Source: Sporolactobacillus shoreae (lineage in GTDB: Bacteria; Bacillota; Bacilli; Bacillales; Sporolactobacillaceae). From it: DNA of 64,000 nucleotides. Shown piece after piece: positions 1 through 8,045 of the stretch; the first letter of the stretch is position 1; each line of letters starts with the position of its first letter. The stretch covers positions 186,001-250,000 of the forward strand of contig NZ_SRJD01000003.1 in the NCBI RefSeq assembly GCF_004684935.1, in the 5' to 3' direction. The position numbers were made by a program, and so were the translations under genes. Below the pieces are notes generated by a model. The model was not told the origin of the DNA and searched no databases. It was given only the letters and a program-made list of their open reading frames with translations.

Positions 1-476
1 GGTTCCTGCCGAGCTATATCCCGCCGCATGTGCAGGGAAAGGTTGCCCGGACAGAGGCCAGTGACCGCGCCGAGATGGTCCGTCTGTCGATCAAGAGCAA
101 TGACCGGTTCCATTTATCAATGGTAGAAGTTCTGCGGAAGGGTAAATCTTACACAGTGGATACCCTCAGGGAACTTAAAAACAAATATCCCGGCAACAAA
201 TTTTACTTTATTCTGGGTGCGGATATGGTGGATGACCTGCCGACATGGCACGGTATTGATGAACTGAGACGCCTGACATCATTCATCGGTTTCAGAAGAC
301 CGGGTTTCCCCGCTGATAATCCGGCACATGTTGATGTGATTTATATTGACATGCCGCTGATTGATATCTCATCAAGCATCATTAGAAGACGACTGTTGGA
401 CGGGCGGTCATGCCGCTACTTCCTGGCAGATCCGGTCATAAACTATATAAAGGAGAGACGGCTGTATGAGGATTGA
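1..476 (+). CDS. nadD: nicotinate-nucleotide adenylyltransferase NadD (5' truncated by window edge)
   Basis: Joins nicotinate mononucleotide and ATP to give deamido-NAD in NAD synthesis. The frame is open to the left edge (frame of base 3), so the N-terminal nucleotide-binding GGTFDPPH-type motif lies outside the window and about 158 codons remain. Seen here are the IPPH segment close to the edge, FILGADM in the middle and the ISSSIIRRR signature near the C-terminus, all in the order found in B. subtilis NadD. The stop overlaps the start of yqeK by 11 bases, which indicates translational coupling in the nadD-yqeK-rsfS operon. Only the missing N-terminus limits certainty. Confidence 0.95.
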   Translation, partial: FLPSYIPPHVQGKVARTEASDRAEMVRLSIKSNDRFHLSMVEVLRKGKSYTVDTLRELKNKYPGNKFYFILGADMVDDLPTWHGIDELRRLTSFIGFRRPGFPADNPAHVDVIYIDMPLIDISSSIIRRRLLDGRSCRYFLADPVINYIKERRLYED

Positions 477-1032
477 GGAAGCCGAAGAGGCGATCAGGAG
501 CCTGCTTCCTGAGAAACGTTTCAGGCATTCGGTAGGCGTCTCGAAAACAGCGGTAAAGCTGGCGAAAAAATACGGTGCAGATGTTGAAAAAGCCGGAATT
601 GCGGGCATGCTTCATGATATAGCCAAATATTTTTCTGATGCGGACCTGGAAGCAGCCATCAGGCGCAGAGCGGATATCTCCAATGATTTTCTGGAGTATT
701 CGGATAAGCTCTGGCATGCTCCAGTCGGGGCTGTTTACGCTCAGGAAAAACTGGGAATTGAAGACCGCGAAATTCTTGACGCGATGACCTATCACACCAC
801 CGGCAGACAAAATATGAACTTGCTTGAGAAAATCATTTTTCTGGCGGATTATATTGAACCGGGACGTGATTTTCCGGGGGTGGATGAAGTACGTGAAGTC
901 GCGGCAGAAAATCTGGACAATGCTGTATATTTAGAGCTTCAGAAAACCGTGATCCACCTGCTGGAGAAGAGACAAAGTGTCTATCCGAAAACTTTTGAAG
1001 CATATAATGATCTTGTCAAAAAAATTCAATGA
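466..1032 (+). CDS. yqeK: HD-domain bis(5'-nucleosyl)-tetraphosphatase YqeK
   Basis: A 188-residue HD-superfamily hydrolase. The family is known to cleave diadenosine tetraphosphate symmetrically to ADP, limiting this alarmone. The metal-binding HD motif is visible as MLHDIAK (about residues 48-54), preceded by the conserved RHSVGVSKTA helix and followed by histidines in LWHAPVGA and YHTTGR that complete the di-metal site; a DYIEPGR segment follows. Length matches B. subtilis YqeK (186). It starts inside the nadD end and is followed 9 bases later by rsfS, the conserved Bacillales order. Confidence 0.93.
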   Translation: MRIEEAEEAIRSLLPEKRFRHSVGVSKTAVKLAKKYGADVEKAGIAGMLHDIAKYFSDADLEAAIRRRADISNDFLEYSDKLWHAPVGAVYAQEKLGIEDREILDAMTYHTTGRQNMNLLEKIIFLADYIEPGRDFPGVDEVREVAAENLDNAVYLELQKTVIHLLEKRQSVYPKTFEAYNDLVKKIQ

Positions 1033-1041
1033 GGTGACTGG

Positions 1042-1395
1042 ATGAACAGTGAGGAATGGGTTAAATATCTGGCGGAAGCCGCGGATGACAAAAAAGCTCA
1101 GGATCTTGTCATTCTGAAGATGAAGGGTATCTCCATTATTGCGGATTACTTCATCATCTGCCACGGCGATTCCGGAAAACAGGTACAGGCTATTTCCACA
1201 GCGGTTAAAAAAGCCGCTGAAACAAAGGGACTGACCATCCACCGTATGGAAGGCTATGACCAGGCGCGCTGGGTGCTCATTGATATGGGCGATATCGTCG
1301 CGCATGTTTTTCATAAGGATGAACGGGATTACTATCAGCTTGAAAAATTATGGGGGGACGCCCCTCTCTATACTTTAGAAAAAAAGCCGCTTTAA
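1042..1395 (+). CDS. rsfS: ribosomal silencing factor RsfS
   Basis: Ribosome silencing factor (117 residues) that binds ribosomal protein uL14 and blocks joining of the subunits in stationary phase. The family core is clear: DLVILKMKG, IADYFIICHG, then EGYDQARWVLIDMGDIVAHVF and a final YYQLEKLWGD. A GAGGTGACTGG ribosome-binding region stands just before the ATG. In B. subtilis the methyltransferase gene yqeM follows; here the stop codon lies inside the loop of a terminator hairpin, so the operon ends and yqeM is absent. Confidence 0.95.
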   Translation: MNSEEWVKYLAEAADDKKAQDLVILKMKGISIIADYFIICHGDSGKQVQAISTAVKKAAETKGLTIHRMEGYDQARWVLIDMGDIVAHVFHKDERDYYQLEKLWGDAPLYTLEKKPL

Positions 1396-1410
1396 TAGCG
1401 GCTTTTTCTA
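1381..1410 (+). terminator. rho-independent terminator of the nadD-yqeK-rsfS operon
   Basis: Perfect 11-base arms AAAAAGCCGCT / AGCGGCTTTTT around a 5-base loop. The rsfS stop codon TAA (1393-1395) lies in the loop, so coding sequence and terminator overlap. The run of T follows directly. Confidence 0.9.
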
Positions 1411-1533
1411 TTATAAATAATTCACGGGACAAGATCGGAATTCACCAAGCCGACACATTTTTAAGAAGGATTCCGCAGGACGAACGGGGAATATGTTAAC
1501 AGTGTATAGCTCTGAATTAAAGACGATCATGTT

Positions 1534-2361
1534 TCAGTCGATCCCATCAAAAAATGGATCGAGAGCCTGATGATCTTCAAGAAATTTTTCTTTTGTTGCT
1601 TCAAAAAGGTGTTCAAAAACTCCGCTGTATTCCTGATTTAAAACGGCCAGCCCCGCCCCCGTCACCCCGCCTTTGACAGTGACTTTATCGCGAAGCTCCT
1701 GTAAAGTGAATTTTTTTTCCTCCAGCAGTTTGCCATATCCGATGGTCATCTGCGTTGCTAGTTCCGTTGCCTCCTTCTTTGAAATAGAGGTTGCTGCAAC
1801 GGCTCCGTCGATCATTTTTTCCAGCACAAAAGAAAGAAATGCCGGACCACAGCTCGAGATGTCTGAGGCCACACGGATATCTTTCTCACTGACTTCTAGC
1901 GGCTGCGAAAAATTTCCCAGCAGATTCCAAAGCTTGTATTTTCCATGGTCAGTCAGGCTCGAACCAAAGGTTACAAGAGTGCTTCCTGACAGAGATTGGT
2001 TCACAATACTTGGAACCACTCTCGCGGTATGGCAGGGAATCAGCTTCTCAAGCTGGGCGATTCTGATCGGGCTGGTGACCGAAACGGCAAGCTGTTCCGG
2101 GTACCAGACCCCGCGGAGCGGCTGAAGCAATCCAAAGTATTCCTGGGGCCTGACGCAGAGAAAAATTGTATCCGAACGGCGGATCACTTCTCTGGAAGAA
2201 CCGCAGACCTTCAGCCCGGGATAATGCGCAGCAAGATCATGAGCTTTTTTGGGGGTACGGTTTGTAACGTAAATTGTTTTCGCCTTTGCTGATTTGCTTC
2301 TGATTAGTGCACTGACAATCAACGATCCTATATTCCCTGTCCCAATAACGCCGATCCTCAT
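1534..2361 (-). CDS. comER: late competence protein ComER, pyrroline-5-carboxylate reductase-like
   Basis: A 275-residue NADP-binding protein of the ProC family. The N-terminal Rossmann motif GVIGTGNIGSLI, the strand-turn TIFLCVRPQE and the C-terminal dimer-domain signature VTVKGGVTGAGLAVL are all visible. It is divergent from comEA as in B. subtilis, where ComER is not needed for transformation and affects sporulation and biofilm entry; no reductase activity should be assumed. The ATG at 2361 was preferred because GGGGTG lies nine bases upstream and the length then fits B. subtilis ComER (273). An upstream in-frame GTG at 2373 is the alternative. Confidence 0.85.
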   Translation of the reverse strand: MRIGVIGTGNIGSLIVSALIRSKSAKAKTIYVTNRTPKKAHDLAAHYPGLKVCGSSREVIRRSDTIFLCVRPQEYFGLLQPLRGVWYPEQLAVSVTSPIRIAQLEKLIPCHTARVVPSIVNQSLSGSTLVTFGSSLTDHGKYKLWNLLGNFSQPLEVSEKDIRVASDISSCGPAFLSFVLEKMIDGAVAATSISKKEATELATQMTIGYGKLLEEKKFTLQELRDKVTVKGGVTGAGLAVLNQEYSGVFEHLFEATKEKFLEDHQALDPFFDGID

Positions 2362-2515
2362 TACTTTTTTCACCCCGATCTTTTCAATCTCCTTGTGAAC
2401 TTTATGAGAGGAATTATAAAATTATACCCGCTCTTTAAGACACGTTAAATTTCACCTGATCTTTCGCAATTCCCGTTTGTTATCTGTTTTCATTATTACG
2501 ATAGGAAGTGTGCCG

Positions 2516-3178
2516 ATGGATCAAATTTGGAAAAAATATAGAAAATGGATTTCATTAGTGATAGTTGCCATAGGTCTCGTGCTTGGATTACTTATTTGGC
2601 AATTCAATGATTCAAAACAAAAAGCGGCTGCCGAAAGAGTGGAAACGTATTTCTCGGCGGACAAGAAAACCAAGAAAACTGCATCTTCCGAAGGTACAAA
2701 TAAGCCATCTCCACCACGGCAGGAAATTATAGTCGATATGAAGGGTGCCGTGAGAAAACCTGGTATCTATCGAATGAGTTCCACCGACCGAGTCAGTGAT
2801 GCCATTAATAAAGCAGGCGGGCTAGCGGATAAAGCAGACAGGGATAAAGTCAATCTGGCACAGAAAGTGTCCGATGAAATGGTTGTTTACGTACCTGAAA
2901 AAGGGGAGGATCTGCCGAAAATTCAGGCAGGCGGTGCAGCAGCAACTTCGGCGGGAATGCAACCGGGCAATGGTGCGGATCAAACTCAGGTAAATATAAA
3001 CACCGCAGACGAACAGGAACTTCAGAACCTTCCCGGAATCGGTCCGGCAAAAGCAAAAACGATTATTCAGTACCGTGAGGAACATGGCCTTTTTAAATCT
3101 GTTGAGGATCTGACGAATGTCTCAGGAATCGGAGAAAAATCACTTGAAAAAATAAAGCCCCAGGCCACCATTCAGTAA
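2516..3178 (+). CDS. comEA: competence DNA receptor ComEA
   Basis: Membrane-anchored double-stranded-DNA receptor for transformation. The 220-residue product starts MDQIWKKYRKW, has one transmembrane helix (about residues 11-28), a lysine-rich linker, an SLBB-type segment (VDMKGAVRKPGIYRM, residues about 78-125) and a C-terminal pair of helix-hairpin-helix motifs (NLPGIGPAKAKTII and NVSGIGEKSLEKI) that bind DNA. The ATG at 2516 follows AGGAAGTG; an earlier in-frame start at 2477 lacks a site. It is the first gene of the comE locus, with comEB 125 bases downstream. Confidence 0.93.
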   Translation: MDQIWKKYRKWISLVIVAIGLVLGLLIWQFNDSKQKAAAERVETYFSADKKTKKTASSEGTNKPSPPRQEIIVDMKGAVRKPGIYRMSSTDRVSDAINKAGGLADKADRDKVNLAQKVSDEMVVYVPEKGEDLPKIQAGGAAATSAGMQPGNGADQTQVNINTADEQELQNLPGIGPAKAKTIIQYREEHGLFKSVEDLTNVSGIGEKSLEKIKPQATIQ

Positions 3179-3302
3179 GACCCCTTGGGGGCTTCAGAAA
3201 TTATTTTTACGTCGCTAAATGATTTTTGAGAAAACAGGTATTTTCAGTTTCGTTCTGTTACAATAACTGTCGAGCATACGAAACCGGAGGGAAAGAGACA
3301 GA

Positions 3303-3881
3303 ATGAAAAGATTATCATGGGATCAATATTTTATGGCTCAAAGCCATTTGCTCGCGTCCAGAAGCACCTGCACGCGACTCATAGTCGGAGCGACGATTGT
3401 ACGAGACAAACGAATCATCGCAGGCGGCTATAACGGATCGATTTCGGGCGGTGTTCACTGCAACGATGAGGGCTGTTACATGATTGACGGTCACTGCGCG
3501 AGGACCATTCACGCGGAAATGAACGCCATCCTTCAGTGCGCCAAATTCGGTGAATCTACTGACGGAGCGGAGATCTATGTCACACATTTTCCTTGTGTCC
3601 AGTGCTGTAAAGCAATTATTCAGGCAGGTATCCAGAGCGTCTATTACGCGAATGACTACAAGAATCATCCGTATGCGGTGGAACTTTTCCAAATGGCAAA
3701 TGTGAAAGTGAAAAAGGTTCCCTTTGAAGATGTTTTTGAATTAAAAGAGGATAGTCTGTCAGGAAAACAGATCGCTTATATTAAGGAACTGTTCACACGT
3801 CTGGAGGAAAATGGGACGGGAAAAGAGGAATTGCAGGAACTCCATGATCAGGCAGAAAGACTTTTTAAGCGTGGAAGCTAA
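3303..3881 (+). CDS. comEB: deoxycytidylate (dCMP) deaminase ComEB
   Basis: Zinc-dependent dCMP deaminase feeding dUMP into thymidylate synthesis; named after the competence operon but not required for DNA uptake in B. subtilis. The 192-residue product has the deaminase catalytic motif TIHAEMNAI (His and Glu, about residues 68-76) and the zinc ligands in FPCVQCCKAI (about 98-107). An additional Cys/His cluster (GGVHCNDEGC...HC) binds a structural zinc in this family. A CGGAGGGA site stands upstream. Its stop TAA shares the A with the comEC ATG. Confidence 0.94.
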   Translation: MKRLSWDQYFMAQSHLLASRSTCTRLIVGATIVRDKRIIAGGYNGSISGGVHCNDEGCYMIDGHCARTIHAEMNAILQCAKFGESTDGAEIYVTHFPCVQCCKAIIQAGIQSVYYANDYKNHPYAVELFQMANVKVKKVPFEDVFELKEDSLSGKQIAYIKELFTRLEENGTGKEELQELHDQAERLFKRGS

Positions 3882-6193
3882 TGCCTTTCGCATCAAAGTG
3901 GCACCTGATCGCGTTTTGCGCCTGCCTCTCAAGCTGGGCGGCTGGGCGCAATCCTTCCGTTCCGGTTCTATTACTAGGTCTTTACAGTATCTACCTCCTG
4001 ACTGCAAAAAAATATCGGCTGTTTGCAGTTTTCATCGTGGTCATACTGGCCATTATGCTTGATGTACAGCTTTTCCAGACAAATGGAACTGTGCTTTCTC
4101 CTGATCGGAACGTTTTTATTGGGAAGATAAAAGATATCCCGCTCTTCGATGGCGATCTTCTTTCATACACACTGAAGGATTCCGGGGAGGATGTCAGGGT
4201 TTCCGTCAAACTGCGCAGTGAAGAAGAGAAGAATAGGCTTATGAAAACACTTCGCCCGGGGTTGATCTGCCGTATCGAAGGACAGCTTGAGCGGCCTCCG
4301 GGGGCAACGAATTTTCATGCATTCGATTATCGGGCCTATTTGGAGAACAACCACATTTTCTGGCTGCTTAAAGCCAAAGGTCCACCGCAATGCGTGGGCT
4401 CATCATTGAGCATTTGGGAACGATTGAACCGATTCCGGCAAAGCCAGATGGAACGGATCCAAAATCAATTTTCTCCCACGAGCGCAGGTATCATGAATGC
4501 TCTGATTTTCGGTGACGACCGCAGCATGGATCCTGATCTTGCCGATGCATACCGTCTGTTCGGGCTTGTTCATCTTCTGGTGGTTTCGGGCATGCATATT
4601 GCTGCAATATTCGGTTTCCTTTATTTTGTGGCGCGTCGTCTTGGCGTGGTAAAGGAACATGCCTGCTTGATTTTGTTGCTGTTCATTCCTTTTTATGTTT
4701 TCCTGGCCGGTGCGGAACCCTCCGCTGTCCGCTCAGGATTAACCGCTGGTCTCGTGCTTACCGCGGGGATCGCAAAGATAAAAAACCTCCGCACTACAGA
4801 TGTCCTCTCTATTTCTTGCCTGATTATGGTGTTCCAAAATCCGAAAGTCGTCTTTGATCTCGGATTTCAGCTGTCCTTTGCCGTGACTTTTACTGTAATG
4901 ATCGCCGGACCGGCCATAATCGAAAAATACAAATCAGCGCTTTTAAGAATCTTCATGTTATCTATGATCAGCGAGATTGCCTCATTCCCTATTGCCGTGT
5001 ATCATTTTTATCAATTTTCTTTTGTCGGGCTATTCCTCAGTATTTTTTTTGTCCCCTACATGACCTTTATTATCCTGCCCTTATCAGTATTGGCCTATGT
5101 CGGAGCGAGTATTTTGCCTGCAGCCTCCCGTTTTCTGTCACCTACAATGGATTTGTTCCTGTACGTGCCGCATGAGGTTCTGCTTTATCTGTACAGGCAC
5201 CCCTTTTTTCAGCTTAATTACGGAGCTATGGAGCCATGGATGCTCGCCTCTGCGATTCTGATTTTCGCAGCGGCTCTGCTGATCTGGGAGAATTCGCGAA
5301 AAATCCTAACGGCGGCTTTGCCCGCACTCTCTTTTCTCCTGATTTACGGCATAATTTATGCGGCTGATTTTATTAATCCCTATGGATCCGTTACGTTTCT
5401 CGATGTCGGGCAGGGTGACAATATTCTGATCCGTCTGCCCCACCGACAAGGTACTTTGTTGATCGACAGCGGCGGAACGATGCCCTATCCTAAAAAAAAG
5501 TGGCAGATTCGAAATAAACCGTATGAAGTGGGAAGAGATGTTGTCCTACATGAATTGCAAGCGATGCGTATCAATTCATTGGATCGTGTTGTTTTCACGC
5601 ACAAGGACTTTGACCATGTCGGTGGCATGCGGAGTGTGCTCGACGTTATTCCTGTTAGGCGGATCGTGGTTAGTCCTTTTTATAACCCGGATCAATCGGA
5701 TTTGAAATTATTTGAGGACGCGTTAAACAGGGGAAGTGAACTCAGTCTGATGAAATCAGGAGACAGGCTGATGCTTGGCCATGCAGTCTTTGACATCCTG
5801 TCTCCGATCACGGCATCAAGTGACAGTAATGACAATTCGATGGTCATCCGGACAATGCTTGGAGGAAAACACTGGCTTTTTACCGGAGACCTGCCTATTG
5901 AAGGAGAACTGCGGCTTATCGAACAGAATTCTGATCTGAAGGCCGATATCCTGAAACTGGGCCATCACGGGAGTCGAACCTCAACCTCCGAAAAGTGGCT
6001 GGAAAAAGTAAATCCTGCTTTAGGAATTATATCGGTCGGCAAGAATAACCGGTATGGCCATCCCCATCCTGAAGTCCTTCAATTGTTGAAAAAGCATCAA
6101 GTCGGCGTCATCCGGACGGATCAGTCGGGAGCTATTCAATTTCTTTTTACGGATCAGAAAATTGTGCGGATGATCACCGCCTTGGGGCACTGA
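3881..6193 (+). CDS. comEC: DNA internalization channel protein ComEC/Rec2
   Basis: Polytopic membrane protein that passes single-stranded DNA across the membrane during transformation. The 770 residues hold an N-terminal membrane and DUF4131/OB region, the Competence domain (NALIFGDDRS, LVVSGMHIAAI, then a long run of hydrophobic helices to about residue 495) and a C-terminal metallo-beta-lactamase fold with FLDVGQGDNILI, FTHKDFDHVGG, FTGDLP and LGHHGSRTS, a putative nuclease. All key histidines and aspartates of the last domain are present and the length matches full-length homologues, so the channel looks intact. Start overlaps comEB by one base. Confidence 0.95.
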   Translation: MPFASKWHLIAFCACLSSWAAGRNPSVPVLLLGLYSIYLLTAKKYRLFAVFIVVILAIMLDVQLFQTNGTVLSPDRNVFIGKIKDIPLFDGDLLSYTLKDSGEDVRVSVKLRSEEEKNRLMKTLRPGLICRIEGQLERPPGATNFHAFDYRAYLENNHIFWLLKAKGPPQCVGSSLSIWERLNRFRQSQMERIQNQFSPTSAGIMNALIFGDDRSMDPDLADAYRLFGLVHLLVVSGMHIAAIFGFLYFVARRLGVVKEHACLILLLFIPFYVFLAGAEPSAVRSGLTAGLVLTAGIAKIKNLRTTDVLSISCLIMVFQNPKVVFDLGFQLSFAVTFTVMIAGPAIIEKYKSALLRIFMLSMISEIASFPIAVYHFYQFSFVGLFLSIFFVPYMTFIILPLSVLAYVGASILPAASRFLSPTMDLFLYVPHEVLLYLYRHPFFQLNYGAMEPWMLASAILIFAAALLIWENSRKILTAALPALSFLLIYGIIYAADFINPYGSVTFLDVGQGDNILIRLPHRQGTLLIDSGGTMPYPKKKWQIRNKPYEVGRDVVLHELQAMRINSLDRVVFTHKDFDHVGGMRSVLDVIPVRRIVVSPFYNPDQSDLKLFEDALNRGSELSLMKSGDRLMLGHAVFDILSPITASSDSNDNSMVIRTMLGGKHWLFTGDLPIEGELRLIEQNSDLKADILKLGHHGSRTSTSEKWLEKVNPALGIISVGKNNRYGHPHPEVLQLLKKHQVGVIRTDQSGAIQFLFTDQKIVRMITALGH

Positions 6194-6335
6194 AGAACAA
6201 TTTCCAGTATTTTTTGCTGATGACAAGAGTTGTCACCCATACTTTGAGTCATCATAGGATAACATAGAGAAAGAAACGAACATCGTCCGACCGGCGTTGT
6301 CCTAGGCTCCGCCAGTCCGGCGTTCATATATAACG

Positions 6336-6367
6336 GGGATAGGCCTTAGACGGCTATCCCTTTTTTT
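6336..6367 (+). terminator. terminator after comEC
   Basis: Seven-base arms GGGATAG / CTATCCC around an 11-base loop, followed by seven T. It closes the comE locus before holA. Between comEC and this hairpin no yqzM-like small gene was recognised. Confidence 0.85.
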
Positions 6368-6490
6368 GTAGATGTCCCATGGCTTGTCAATCGTCCTGGG
6401 AAACGGTAAAGTGGGAGTTATGAGAAAAACCACGGGTGAACAAATACAGTTTTTTTGTTCTTCGCCTGTTTCAATGGGGGATGGTCCGAA

Positions 6491-7510
6491 TTGCCACAGA
6501 AAAAATCTGCGGATCTGTCGATTCAGAAACCGCTGGCACCTGTAATCCTTCTATTTGGAACTCAGGATTATTTGATTCAATTAATGAAAAAAAATATAAT
6601 ACACGAAGCTTTGCCTGAGGATGATCTGGATTTTAACCTTTCGCGATATGACATGTTTGACGTCCCTCTGGAACAGGCACTTGAGGATGCGGAGACTGTT
6701 CCGTTTATGGGTGAAAAAAAGGTGGTTGTCATTGAAAATCCCTTTTTCCTGACGGCTGAGAAGGTAAAGGCTAAAATTGAACAGCACTTGCCCGCTCTGG
6801 AGCGCTACCTGGAGCATCCTTCACCGGACTCTATTCTCATTATTTCGGCTCCTTATGAGAAACTGGACCGACGCAAGAAGGCCGTAAAAAGCCTGGAGAA
6901 GGCAGCAAAAATGTACGAACTGTCTCAGCTGACTGATTCTACACTCTACCGGCTGATGGAGAACGTGGCGGGTCGATTCGGCGCGGTCTACACCCGCAGC
7001 GGTCATGACCAGCTGATTGCTTCCTCCGGTCAGGATCTGGCGAGGCTTGCTCATGAAGTGGAAAAATGCGCGCTGTATTGCGGTACGGATCGTCCGATCG
7101 ACGGGGAAGCAGTCCTGGAGATAGGCTCCCGGTCGCTGGAAACGAACGTATTTCTTCTTGTCGACAAAGTCATGAAGAGGCGGACAGCTGAGGCCCTTCA
7201 TTTATTGCATGAGCTGGTACGGATGAAAGAGGAGCCGCTGAAGCTTCTGGCCTTGCTTGAACGGCAGTTCCGGATTGTTTATCAGGTTTCCTATTATCAC
7301 AATGCCGGGTATACGCAGAACAGCATAGCGGGGAAGATCGGTATTCATCCATATGTGGTCAAACTTGCGGCTGAACAAGCAAAATTGTACAAACCGGAAT
7401 ATCTTAGAGGTGTTCTGGTCCGGTGCACAGAAGCGGATTACCGGATCAAGACAGGTGCGGGGGACAAACTGCTCATTCTGGAACTGTTAATTCATAAAAT
7501 TTCCGCATAA
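6491..7510 (+). CDS. holA: DNA polymerase III delta subunit HolA
   Basis: Clamp-loader delta subunit, which opens the sliding clamp during replication. The 339-residue product shows the AAA+-like N-terminal fold (ILLFGTQDYLI, then TVPFMGEKKVVVIENP and SILIISAPYEKLDRRKK) and the C-terminal collar domain ending in a KTGAGDKLLILELLI motif, characteristic of Firmicutes HolA (YqeN). The TTG at 6491 was chosen because GGGGGA lies nine bases upstream; an ATG at 6455 has no site. Length is close to B. subtilis HolA (347). It converges with rpsT on a shared terminator. Confidence 0.93.
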   Translation: MPQKKSADLSIQKPLAPVILLFGTQDYLIQLMKKNIIHEALPEDDLDFNLSRYDMFDVPLEQALEDAETVPFMGEKKVVVIENPFFLTAEKVKAKIEQHLPALERYLEHPSPDSILIISAPYEKLDRRKKAVKSLEKAAKMYELSQLTDSTLYRLMENVAGRFGAVYTRSGHDQLIASSGQDLARLAHEVEKCALYCGTDRPIDGEAVLEIGSRSLETNVFLLVDKVMKRRTAEALHLLHELVRMKEEPLKLLALLERQFRIVYQVSYYHNAGYTQNSIAGKIGIHPYVVKLAAEQAKLYKPEYLRGVLVRCTEADYRIKTGAGDKLLILELLIHKISA

Positions 7511-7511
7511 A

Positions 7512-7546
7512 AAAACCGGGATTCGCACTTCTGCGATCCCGGTTTT
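7512..7546. terminator. bidirectional terminator between holA and rpsT
   Basis: AAAACCGGGAT paired with ATCCCGGTTTT, with an inner CGCA/TGCG stem and a one-base bulge. A-rich and T-rich flanks on either side make it usable by both convergent genes. Confidence 0.88.
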
Positions 7547-7555
7547 CTCGTTCAA

Positions 7556-7822
7556 TTACGCATTCAGACCGTTCAATTTCTTGGAAAGTCTCGATTTTTC
7601 ATGAGACGCTTTATTTTTGTGAATCAGGCCTTTTGTTGCTGCCTTGTCAACTTTCTTAGTCGCAGCAACAAAAGCTTCTTTTGCGCCCTCAACATCTTTT
7701 TCATCAACTTTTTCATTGAACGATTTGATAGCAGTGCGCATCGCCGACTTAATCTGCACATTGTGCTGGCGATTAGCTTCACTTGTTTTCACACGTTTAA
7801 TTGCTGATTTAATTTGTGGCAT
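7556..7822 (-). CDS. rpsT: 30S ribosomal protein S20 (bS20)
   Basis: Primary 16S rRNA-binding protein bS20, 88 residues, starting [15 protein letters not shown] and ending in a lysine-rich helix [16 protein letters not shown]. The start is fixed by the family N-terminus and by GGAGGTG seven bases upstream; the longer in-frame opening to 7951 is leader sequence. Downstream-first placement opposite holA is the conserved Bacillales arrangement. A sigma-A promoter and a terminator-like hairpin lie in the leader, which suggests control of the long 5' region. Confidence 0.96.
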   Translation of the reverse strand: MPQIKSAIKRVKTSEANRQHNVQIKSAMRTAIKSFNEKVDEKDVEGAKEAFVAATKKVDKAATKGLIHKNKASHEKSRLSKKLNGLNA

Positions 7823-7869
7823 TCCTTTCACCTCCAAATCCTTGAATTCCCGGCCAATCATAAACAAAA

Positions 7870-7906
7870 GGCTGCAGGAACAGAGAAGGTTCCGGATGAT
7901 GCAGCC
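7870..7906 (-). promoter_or_regulatory. terminator-like hairpin in the rpsT leader (possible attenuator)
   Basis: On the minus strand the leader can fold GGCTGCA / TGCAGCC with an inner GGAAC / GTTCC stem, and the hairpin is followed by CTTTTGTTTA. This is the layout of a weak intrinsic terminator 48 bases before the rpsT start codon. bS20 autoregulation is known in other bacteria; an attenuation role here is inference. Confidence 0.5.
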
Positions 7907-7941
7907 ATTCACGTAAGCAGAGATTAATTCTGACAAACTGT

Positions 7942-7970
7942 ATTGTATCAAAGCCGCAGTAGTTTTGCAA
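7942..7970 (-). promoter_or_regulatory. sigma-A promoter of rpsT
   Basis: Minus-strand TTGCAA (7965-7970) and TACAAT (7942-7947) separated by 17 bases. Transcription would start near 7935 and give a leader of about 110 bases. Confidence 0.75.
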
Positions 7971-7974
7971 TGAA

Positions 7975-8005
7975 TGAATGAAAAATGTCGGTGTCGAACA
8001 CTCTA
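7975..8005 (+). promoter_or_regulatory. candidate sigma-G promoter of gpr
   Basis: TGAATG (7975-7980) and CACTCTA (7999-8005) with an 18-base spacer resemble the sigma-G elements TGAATA / CATACTA, in the right place for a forespore gene. Two of seven -10 bases differ, so this is tentative. Confidence 0.35.
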
Positions 8006-8045
8006 GTAACAGTATTCATTCAGCTTGCGAGGAGTGGACGTCAGT

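Noticed and set aside
2477-2515. Upstream ATG for comEA adding 13 residues
   Set aside because: No ribosome-binding site before it, whereas AGGAAGTG precedes the ATG at 2516 at normal spacing.
3232-3246. ComK-like box AAAACAGGTATTTT upstream of comEB
   Set aside because: Spacing between AAAA and TTTT is six bases instead of five and no second half-site pair was found, so it does not satisfy the ComK rule.
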